Below are positions 39,901-51,900 of a DNA stretch of 64,000 bases, one piece after another. This stretch comes from Apostichopus japonicus (lineage: Eukaryota > Echinodermata > Holothuroidea > Aspidochirotida > Stichopodidae). Position numbers and translations under genes: made by a program. The notes below the pieces were generated by a model. That model had not been told where the DNA came from and made no database searches. It was given only the letters and a program-made list of their open reading frames with translations. The stretch covers positions 16,896,001-16,960,000 of the forward strand of contig NC_092566.1 of the NCBI RefSeq assembly GCF_037975245.1, in the 5' to 3' direction. Position 1 is the stretch's first letter; each line of letters begins with the position of its first letter.

Positions 39901-42900
39901 ACAGCAAATATAATTGCCCTGCTCTCAAAAGTCTGTACAGTAACTGAAGTGTGTTTTTATTCAGGGAAATGCCAGCAAGAACTTGAGTTTAGCCAGACCT
40001 TCTTGATTTAAGAACTGGCATTGGTTTAGCTAGTGATTGAAAATGTGAAATTTTAGGTCATAATGATGATGATCATACTAATAATAGAAATACTAACAAT
40101 AGTAATACTAATAATAATAATAATAATAATAGTAGTAGTAGTAGTAGTAATAATAATGATAATAATAATATTACTCATAATATTATTACCAGGGTGACAC
40201 ATTATTTACGGCATTATTTTGAGTAATACTTTGGTGGATTCACTTAAACATTTGTGAGAAAATTCAAAAAGTTACTTTTCAGACTTTACCTGACATTTCT
40301 CATTGCCGATATGAAGTCTCTTTGTGTAGTCATCATTCACGTGCTGCTTGGCTGTGCCACTGATGAGGAATGAAAGAGGAGGTAAAAATAAATATAAAAA
40401 TAAAAATGAGAGTCAAATAACTCTCTCTTGCATTTCAACGGAAGGTGCTGTCATATAGCTCTTTAATGTGCACAATCTGTACTGTTAGGGGTTAAAAATA
40501 TCTGCATCTACGTGTTAACACGATTGCCTGGAAGCGCTCACAGGCAAGCGAGCATGCAGTGTGAACAAGTTTACAGACATACAGACTAGCTGAGTGATTG
40601 ACTAGTTCAAGGTTCCACTGCAGTGCAGCCTCGCCGAACGAAGACACATGTTTTAGAGAAAGTTACACAAGTTGACGTCACAAAAATAAGTAGGTTGGCA
40701 TGCAACCTTTGGAGGCATGCTTCAATAGATCTGTTCTTTCATAAGTAAGAATGTATTTTGTATGTTCTACTAGTTATCATGGTGATACTAGCATGGTGCT
40801 GCCATGCTAATATAGGTGTCACAGCTCGTCAAGTTTTGCCCAATCAGATATGACAGGACCCAATGTTTTGCCTACCATTGGAGAGCCCTACTTTAATACG
40901 GAGCATAACAAAACCAAACTGGATCAATACTTAGACAAAGATATAATTAAACTGAGGCACGAAAGCATATTTTAGCTACGAATGGTAAAAACACAACATT
41001 TGAAAAGAAGGAAGGTGGACATATTTCCACATCTGAAGGAAGAATGTACTGAATGTACAAAAGACAATTCAAAGAAGCTAAGGGTGCAATATGATTACCT
41101 ATTGAACAGAAGCTGTAGGCAAGAAACCTGAGCTCACCCCTCATCCCCCCAAAAAGGGAAGGGGAGGGCAAAGCCTCCCCCCGACACCTTCCCCAGGCCA
41201 CAAAATCCTCCACTGGGGGGTTGCCAAGAAGATGAAGGTCAAAATTAGGGTCACCAAACACAAAAGTTTGAGTACCGGGGGTTCTAAAAGTTATGAGCTT
41301 TTGTAAAGTTCTCTTGTTTTAGTGTTAAAAGACTTACGTGATAGAGTCATGGTGCTGACTGACACCCATATACTCCTCTGAAAGTAAAACAAATAGAGAA
41401 TTATTATATAGAGAATTATTATACAAAATAGAGAATTAAAAAATCACTTCTTGACAAGTGTTTTTCAAAAGCAGTAGCCTGTCGGGCTATTTTGTCCTAA
41501 GATTGTGGCAGCCCGATAACATATTGAGAAGCCTGTAACATTTTGTTAACATTGTTGTATCTTTGTTGGCTTTGGGTTAAGAACTGAAATTTTATCACCA
41601 AAGATGCAAATCAAATCTCTTCAGATATGAAACATCTGTTGTGACATGAAACACTACAACCAGAAAAAACAATAATAACAACAAGAAAACAACAATTACA
41701 ACAACAATAAAAACGCAGCTTTTTATAATGCTTTGAAATTCTGTAAAACAAAAATCAGCCATTCAAAGAATGACAATAGACTGACAATAGAGTGTCATGA
41801 CAATAGAGTGACATCACAATAGAATGACATGACAATAGCCAAATGACAATAGAAAGAATGAAAATAGAAAGAATGAGAATAAGAGGATAGACTCACTAAG
41901 AGTTTCTACTTCAGCTTCTGGATCTTTACTACTCTGGCTTCCAGCTAATACCTCCAACTGTTTGCAAACCTAATTCGAACAGACCAGCAATCATTTTAAA
42001 ACAATAAAATATAAAAGCAATACAATGATACAGACAAATGGCTGTCTGTATAAATTCAAATAATGCAAATTGGTTGTAATTTGTCTCTCCAGTCAATGAC
42101 TGTAATACATTTCACTGCTAACTTTGTTGCGGCCTATTAAACAGGCTTGGTCAAGGTAGAATTGCTACAAAATATTGCAGGTCTAGGGCAAACAGTTAAT
42201 AAACAAAATTGTCTTCATGAAATAAGCAACTAATCTCAAAATTATATTACAAGCTATTTAGTTTTAGTTTATTTTTCTATGTATTCTCTATTGCTTAAAA
42301 CGATATTCCATATATTTGGACAAAATCAAATATGAGCTTAAATGTTTGGTTTGATAGCCAAAGCAACTTAAACACAGGTACATTGTGTTTTATCAACAGA
42401 ACTCAAGATGTTTCAATCAAAGTGATGGTTTTAACACTTATAGACAAATGACCAAATAGAACTTGACACTATGAAACATAAAGCTTGCCAAGCTAGAAGC
42501 TTTATCGGCATGCAATATTTTTCTTACCTGTAAGAGGTTATTAGATCTTCTTTCATTGCCCTTGAATGCGACACGGCTGACGAAGTATCCCGACCAATCA
42601 GAATGCGGGGAATCAGCATACGGGAAGAAATCCTGCTCCTTGGTGGTCCAGGTCTTGTTGGCTTTATTCAGGTTGTAAGTGTAACAGGATGGCGTAGAGT
42701 AAAGTGTGTAAATATTTGTATCTCTTTCCTAAAAAAGAGCAAGATTTGAAAATGATTGATAGATTTATTTTTGATTGGATCCCACCGTTTAGCCTATTAT
42801 AGTGCTTTAATCAATCACTTTTCCACAGTATCTTTCCTTTAAAGGGAATTGCTGTTCTATCAAGATAGTCCTTGAAAAACCATTTGCGTGGGATCAAAAC

Positions 42901-45900
42901 ACTGAGATACATTTGACAGTGAAACCAAGGGGAATGGGTGGCCGAGCATATTGGCAGAACAAGCCTTGAGCCACGACACAATTAAATCAACAACAGCTTA
43001 CCTTTGCATTTACATATTTCATCAGCTTGTCGAGGTTCTTGTACCAGGCGTTTGCATTCTCATATTGGAAGTCTGACCCCATGGTCAACATGATATGGTT
43101 GGTCTGGAATGCTAGAGACTGAAGGGTCACCCACTTGACGAACGCATCCACACGCTCGTCCACATTGTAATCAAACAGATTTTTGTCGTCCTAGATGATA
43201 ATAAAAAATATATCTATAAATTACTGGTTTATTGATATCATTGGAAATGGGTTGCATAATACATTAAAAGAGTTAGTGAGCAAATGTACCTTTTCGATTC
43301 ACAAGCTAACATACAGTGCCGTTGTATCATAATATGACAATGAAAATCCACAACGACCTGGGGCTGGCTGCAGCATCCTGCAGCCAGGCTGCATAAGATG
43401 AAATTTTCCACACAATAGGCACTACAATTCAACACAATAGTTTCTATTGTTCTGCAGTAATAAATTCTATTGTTTGATATTGATGCAGCCTGGCTGCAAG
43501 GCATAAGGTGAAATATTTCACACAATCTACAATTCAAGACTTGACATTGGAGGACATAACCTGTACTATCTGATATTGATTCAGGCAGGCAGGGGAATTT
43601 GCAAGCAACTGCTGCATCTTTCCAATTTTACACAGTGATGTTATTAATGATGTTGTCTTTATTATGGTACAATAGTATTGTGTGATACAGTCTGAATCAG
43701 AGGGTAGATATGTTTATGAAAAGATCAGAACGCCTACAATAGAAGATATCTGAAAAACAATGCCAAATAATTTCCAAGTCTAATTAGTACATTTTGATCG
43801 ACAACTTCTAGTTGGGTTCGGTTAGCAGTGACAAGTCATTAAGTGATAATCTATTAACCTACGTATACATTATTATCAAAGTGACTGTGTAAGTTCCAGA
43901 GCTGCTGACGATATATATCCCAATAAATCGTCACCGCATTTTTTTAGGTTTATTCACTCAAAACCTTTCGGAGAATCAAATCTACATTTGCCAGTAGGGA
44001 CTGCATTCTGGATAGAGGTAAAATAAACCTCCTTTAAGAAAAGTCTGATATAAGATGGTGTCAAAAGAAGGAGGTATTTCTTAAATATTGCATGATAACT
44101 GGTCTAAGCATATCATTAACATTTACACATATTCACGCTTATTTGTACTGTAATAAAATATTATTAATCAAATAGTTAAGGCAATATTTCTGGCAGACAT
44201 TAAACATCATAATAATGAAATATTCATCACCTTACTTTGCATGACATCATTTTTTTTTTGTAAAGTTAAAATCATGTCAAATAATGTTTTCATTTTAATT
44301 TCAGTTAATTTTTTCCCATTGAACCTGATATATTCCCTTAAAGCAGCTTTTCGACCTTTGTCTTCCAAATGTCCAAACTGATCGTAAATTAACTGATAAT
44401 AATCACTTTTTAGGGGTCTAAAACATGTCAAGATTGATTTTGTGCTGAAAGTCATCTTTTGCACTAAATATATTACATTTTCATTTCGTAGATTCCTTTA
44501 AATTTTCACATCAGCACAACAGAGCCAATCATGATCATCATCGTCTATCCCTATTGGTCACTCATCTCTATGACAATATTACCTGTATGGGAGGATCGTC
44601 ACATCCCCTATCAAAACAAAAGCCAGTCGGGGGTGTGTAAAGATTACCAAACAGGGCACCAAAGAATAAGTCGGCGGGTCGACCCAGGTTGGGGTCTCCT
44701 CTCCATATCGCCTCCATCCTCTTGTCTGACTTTCTGGCCCTTCGATCGTCCTCGTCGATACGGGCAAAGTAAAATCCGTCAAAACCCATCTACAAATTTT
44801 ATAGTGTCAAAGCATGGTTCTTAGTTTTCACTATTTGTTTCCACTTTTCAAAATGTCGCCACCACCTGTTTCCGGTGCCCTTGTCTGTTTATCACACCAA
44901 TGACACCCATGTTTCAAGATCCTGTGACCCTCTCACAGCACACAAGTTCTTTGACCTATATCAAATAACCCATGGATGGAGACACTAGGCAAACACTTGG
45001 CTCTGTGTTTTGTAAACTTGCAGGAGAGACTTACCTGTACCGCATTTGATTCTTACGGTTCCTAAACTTTTTACCCTTTCCATCCATCGATGCCTTTACT
45101 CCAGAAAGTTTGCCTCGCAAGGAAAGATTAAACTCCAGAGACGGTCGCTTCGTCGAGGCATTATTCCCGGGGGGTTAATTAACACCGGTTAGTAGGCACC
45201 GAACCAAAACTTACCGAAATGGGGGGATCATTGCATTTGACGTCATAACAGAAGGATAGAGGCGGTGCATATTGAAGGAAAAGCAGACCAGAGAAAATAT
45301 CTGCATCTTTGCCTAACGATGGGTTGGCTCGCCAGACGATCTCTTGTCGTCTCTCTGCAATACGGATGCCTCGATTGAGGTAGGATATCCTACCGTACAG
45401 AAAGCCGTCGAAAGCCATCTGAGGGTTTATCGACAGAGGAAGCAAAGGACAGCAGAGAGAGAAAAGGAGTTTAAGGGAACATTAGTTTAGCAAGTTAAGA
45501 TGTCTAGGAAGGAGGCTCTACCTGGAAGGGGGTGTCACTGCAGCGTTGATCAAAGCAGAAACTGGAGGGTGGTCCGTAGCCATTGTACAGAACCCCAGCA
45601 AATATATCACCACTACTGCCTATTGAGGGACTGGCATGCCAAACCATCTCTAGTGTCTTGTCGGCTTTACGGACTTTGCGATTCACGTCTGTGATTCAGC
45701 CGAAAAAGAAGCCCTGAAAGCTCATCTGCGCCGCCGCGTTGTTAATTGACAGACGAGCGGAGAAGAAAGAAACATTTTAATAAATTTTCAAAGAAAGGTG
45801 GATATCGAAGAAAGCATATATATGCTACCTCGATTGGAGTGTCTGAACAACCACGGTCAAAGCAAAACCCTGATGGCGGGCCGTAGCCGGAGAAGAGAGT

Positions 45901-48900
45901 GCCTGAAAAGAGACTAGCGTCAGCACCGATGGATGGGTTGGCATGCCAGACGTATTGCATGCGTTTTTCTACGACGCGGAGGTCTTTGTTCAGGTAGCTG
46001 ATCCGACCATAGTAAAACCCATCAAATGCCATCTGCAAGCAGGACAAGCCAGCGGGTTAGTGTTCGTTAAAAAAGGTTTACACAAATTGTGTCTAGATGA
46101 GCTACTGATTGCAGAGCGGTAAGAGGTGTGTACTTTGCTGGAATTCTGTAGGTGGTTTACGCTGACTGGGACGATGTGACAGTGAACACAGACAGACAGA
46201 CGTACAGAGAGACGTACAGACAGGACAGGAAGTTACCAGGAATTGACAGAAGGCTTAATATGTGAGAAGCGCAAGTAACCTACCTTTCCTTGCATCTACA
46301 TGGCAAGCTGCGATACGCTGACACTGTCAAACAGGTCGACTTTTACCAGCGAATAATGCCGGCAGATGACCTGGGATTATGGCTGGTGAGCTTTGGCTCC
46401 AGGTAAAATGTTAGAGAATTACACACACACACACAAACATATATATATATTAAGCATGATTTGTACAGTATGTAGCATGTACCTGTATGGGTGAATCGTT
46501 GCAAATTTGATCGAAGCAGAAATGAGGTGGCGGATCATAATGCTGATACAAAACACCCGTCATCATGTCGGCCTTGCTACCCAAAGATGGATCGCCCTTC
46601 CAAATCATTTCCATTGATTTTTGCTCATGCCGCACATCCCTGTTATATGCACTGATTCGAGCAAAGTAAAAACCATCAAAACCCATCTGTAGGTAGAATG
46701 ATCAACAGGCCCAGAGTCAACCTACATAGCTAACTTCGCAACTTCAGCCATACACTCAAGGTCCCCCCCCCCCCCCCTTCATACCTGTGTACTCTTTGCA
46801 ATATTAGCTTTCATGTATGACAACAAGATCTGATTATTTCAAAGAGATATTTAAGCCCCTTGGAGTATATATTTAGTATAAATGAGCTGGTTTTGTTTTA
46901 CTGTTTAGCCATCCTAGCAACCATCTCTGGAATTGGCTTTTTGCATATCCAATTCCCACTTAATTGTTGCTAAATACTCAGTAGTCTACCTAACAATGAA
47001 AACAGTTCACAGGCCGCAGAAACCCCCCAAAAAATAGAACAGGAGCCAAGTTTGATGCTTAGCCAATAGCCACCCCATCTCCTCCCCCTTCTCCCCAACA
47101 GATAATTAATGACAACAGCCGAACACTTTTCCTTTAAATTTGCCCTTCATCATGTAAAAACTTTTATTTTACAGGGCTGGCTTGTGAGTGTCATGTAATG
47201 AATACATTCAATGAAAGGTGTGATAACCAGACAAAAGCAACTTGAAACACAGATGGCTGAAAACAAGTCATTACTTCAGTACTTAAATGGATCATACATC
47301 TGAAACTTAAATACATAGATAATTATGTCTAGCAGGAATACCAAATACATCCACAAATCATTTCCTTAAATTGATTCTGTTTGTACAACAGAAACATAAA
47401 ACTATGAGAGACATATGGGGTTTTTTTTCTTCTTTTTTTCCCCCTTTCTTTAAAAAACAATTAAGATATATGTTGGTGACCTCGTCTATCCAACAAATTA
47501 ATTATTTTTAATGTAACATACTGTTATAAAAATGGAAGACAGGAAATATTAAAGTTTTCTTGGAAACAAATTTACAAGGAAAGATCAGAACGTAAACATT
47601 ACGTTGAGAACAGTCTCATAATTTTCACAAATTTCAGAACTCTTTTGAAAAGAATTTTGAATTCAGATTTCAACTGCATATGAAATGATACTTTTGGTGT
47701 GGGACTGTGGGTATGACATATTTATTACGGTACTGTAAGCAACAGTAAATTTTCCTGTCAAACAAAGTTTTTTTTTCTCTTATTTCCTATAAATTTAGAT
47801 TGTAGGGCTTTTATTTCCTTCACAACAACAGCTGTTTCGATATCCGCTAAAAATTGAAAATTTGGAATTTTTAGTGGACAATAAAAGTTTGCATTTTCCA
47901 ATTTTGAAGAAATTCTAAGATAATGGTGTATTTTCCATTGGGTGGTCTGACAAACAATACTTTAATGACTGACAAAGTGTTTTGATTGAATGCTGAAATA
48001 TGAATGCATTGTCCTGATGTGTACAGTAAATTCAATGACAAGCTGGAATGACCTGGAACAGTTCTATCAAAACAGCATTTATTCATTCATATTTCTTAAA
48101 ATTCCAAATTGATATTATATATATATGTATATATGTAAATATGTCAAGCACTATAAGTTCATAAAACAAATTATTGAAGGAAAATGGCAATTTGGGGGTT
48201 TATATTGTCCACAGAACCTATAGATACAATGAAAGCCATAAAGGCTTGAATTCTCTTTTGGCACACCGAAAAGTTTTGAAATTCTTAAAAAATTGCCAAC
48301 AAAATCATTAAATATATTACTTTTTCCTGGAAAGTTGGAATAGACTACACAAGTTTTGCCAAAATACATTCAAATGAGCTCATTATGGCTTTCAATTATC
48401 ACAAAGAGCACTTTTTGGTCAGTTGAAAAATGTCCATTTTTGGAATTAAAAAGTCACTGAAGATCAACTGATGACAGCATTGTCAGGGAATTGGTTTGAC
48501 AGAACAACTTTAATCTGATCAGAAAATAAACTCACCTGAGCAAAGAGGGAGGCCTGCTCACGAGAATGCCCAAAGGGGTCGATATGCCATGCGATTTTAG
48601 GGATACCACATTTCCCGAAAGTGTCTTTCAGGAAGCGATGTCCCAAGGTCATTTGATCAATGATGGAGCTGTAGTGGGTGCATGCTTCATCGTTCATGCT
48701 CCAGCCACCATTTATAAATTCAAGACGACCTTTAAAGTGACAAAAACGTAAAGAAATTAGCCAGCGAGAAATGGAATGAGGATTGAGTTACATCAGATGA
48801 CAGTCACCTTTAAAATATTAATGTTTGATGTAAATGGGGCATTCCGAGGCAAATTTAGGCTTTATATTGGATGTACAGGAGTACATGGAAAGTTGTGCCA

Positions 48901-51900
48901 ACAATTACTTTTAAGTTTTTGTCTTGGGTAGCAAGGGGGGGGGGGGAGGAGGTGGTACAACCCTTGGATCATGAACCTGCGTTAAAGTTGAAAGTTTCAT
49001 TACAAATTATTGTTGTTGTTTAGAAAATATTAAAATAAACAATACTAGGGCTCTGTGTACAAATACCTACATATACCTTTGCATAAATTTGTGTAAATTA
49101 ATGTTCGCATTTTGCAGAGTTTTGTTGCTCTCTCTGTAGTTACCTAATTTATTTCTCTGCATTCTAGGAAATGACAGTTAGTATATAAGCCGACAGTACT
49201 GTATGGATCCATTTGTGTATACATATTTAGACAATCTTCCGAACCGTCCATGATTCAGATGTTTAGTAAGAATATATATAATAAAACCAAAATACTGTAT
49301 GGATCCAGACATTGACATTCGATGAAATTACCAATGATTGTGAAATCCAAACATTCTGCGTTCAGTTTTTGTTTCTATGGTTTAAAGGTTATAGAAATAA
49401 ATATTCAACAATGTCTTTCTTTTCTGATATTTTTCTTTTGGTGATTTGACAAATTCATGATCTAGAGCATAAGTCAGTCACTCACAATACAGTTCTGTAT
49501 CAATACGAGAATCAATCATTTATTTTACTAAATGATTTACTCTTAAAGTTTCTGTAAATCAACAGTCAAACCAATCTTCTCTAGAACCGATAATTGATCT
49601 CATTTTATTTTTTTCTAAACAGAATAAAAAAAGACTTAGAATCTGTCACTCTTTCTTTCTGTGAATTGTTTGTTGTTCTCACCTTCATTGACATAACCTG
49701 TGACCTTTTCTTTGGTAGCATCGTTCTGTTCTCGCCACCACCTCTCAAAGAAGGCCATCTCCACGTAGATGAATCGCCTCTTGGGATCCTTGTCTAACTC
49801 TGATACCACTGAGTCGATGATATACTGCACTCCAGCATGCTGAATACTATTATTGGCTTTATCAAGGACAGAAAAAAACAACATCAAACTCAATTGGTTA
49901 TTTTACTGCATCCAGTGACAAATCTTCTATCATTCAGTGAATGTCCACAGGGGTAGGTATCTCTCCCATGAAGCCACCATTGGGAAAATTTTACCTTTAT
50001 ATTCATCTTTGTAATATTTGAATGTTACCTCATACAGCGTTGTTATGGAAAGACAAACAGATGAATTATCAAATGATACAGTATAAATTCCTGATTTTCA
50101 TTTATTTCAGTCAAGGCTTTGCCTCATACTGTATGTTAGCTATTGAATTTTCTGTTCGAGGTCAATATTATTGTTCACTTGGTAGAATTTTTTTATAATT
50201 TGTGCAGGAAAAAAAGGAAATTGTTTGCATTGCCATTATTATACCTCAAATGAGGATAATACAGGACAGTGCAGTTAGCAGTATGTTATCTCTCACACTA
50301 CAGTACTGTACTCAAATAATAACATCCAACCACTCCCCTGTTAAAGTATACTGCAACTCCCCTTTAATAATTCAATACTTGCTGAAACCAGCTTCTGTGA
50401 ATCAACTCGTATGGTATAAAATGCAAATATCAGTATCAAACAAACAGTCAAAAGTACGTTCAAAGATGGGTTTATTTTTAAATGCTTAATTATACACTGG
50501 GTCAATATGTTTTTTCTAGTCAACAGGGTAAAGTTAAAACAAACATGTTAAATAATTTCAAAGTTCAATTTCAAGATAACAGAGCTCAAATGCTGGCCTG
50601 GATTTCAGTATACCCTGGGGGTGAGAATGAAGTACACTTTCCACATAGGCAATTAAGAACTTGAATTAAGCAATATGTGTTGTGATATACATTAAAGCAT
50701 AGTTTTCTGTCGCTAAATTCTCTTCAAGTTTTCCCGTCAGAAAGCAAAATTTTGACAGGTTTCATTGCTATTTCTTAAATATTTTATTATACAGCACTTG
50801 TCTATTGGCAAATGTTGTACTTTAATAAACTTGAGCAGTTCCATCGATATCCAAAAAGGAAAAAAAAAACTAATATCAGTGTGGTAAACAAATAACAGAT
50901 TCCTACAGTAACATCTATAGCAACTTTAAGGTCACTTTTTTGAAATTTATTTTCAGCATGAATGCCAAATGCTCATTAAGTATTGTTGTTGATGTTTTTT
51001 GTTTTGTAGATGTTGTCTCTCTCATTACAGACAACACCAAGCCAACTATAACTGTTAACTTCAAAGAATGCATTTTGAGGAAATGACAAATTCCGGTGTT
51101 ATTGTTGACAACAGCAACTGCAAGTACAAAGCAAAAAATGTTGGGCATCATAATTTTGAAATCTGATTCTGGATCGATGCTCTGTGAGAAAACTTATGAT
51201 TTAAATTGCTCCATCAATCCTTACAAATTCCAATCAACAGGAAATACATCAGGAAATACAACAGGAAATACAACAGGAAATACAGGAAAACTGCAACATG
51301 AGTACATGACCATGACATGTTTTGGAACTACTGTAAATGTAGACTTGCAACTTATAACATTTTGCTGACCAATCACTATTGAAAATGTAGTGCAATAACT
51401 GAGCCACAAACCTCCATAGAAATATTGATCAACTGTCTTGAGCCATCCAACATCATCATGAGTATGTGGTACAATATGAACATTCAACCTGTCAGGTTTG
51501 GTGGGGTTGCAGGACTGTACGGAATATGAAAAGATATAAAGAAAGATATTCAATGCATGTATAATTGAATGTACTTGATAATTTAATACTTGCTTAGAGC
51601 TCAAATCTTTTCAAAAGCATCAACTTTATTACGTTATCTTTTAAAACTTAATGTACCCATGATTATCTTCAATAAACTGATAATTCACAATGGTTAATGG
51701 GTCAGTGGCCCTGCATGCTTATCACAGGATTAGCCTCTTCAAGAACTTGTGGCAAGAAGGCAGAGCCAATCATCACATACAGTATTGCAACAATATTCCA
51801 GTTGCATTGTAATGATAAACTAATTTGAGGGGTACGTCGGGTGGGGGGGGGGGGGGTTGGGAGTGAGAAGGATGATCAATGGGACACTGTCCAATGCCAA

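Noticed and set aside
45001-45070. A good donor (GGTACAG|GTAAGT, minus strand) between cassettes D and E, considered as the end of a sixth cassette
   Set aside because: The preceding sequence does not translate to any part of the cassette alignment.
45696-45698. TGA in cassette C as a selenocysteine codon
   Set aside because: The aligned residue is Arg in all other copies, GH38 enzymes are not known selenoproteins, and no SECIS-like element was noticed.
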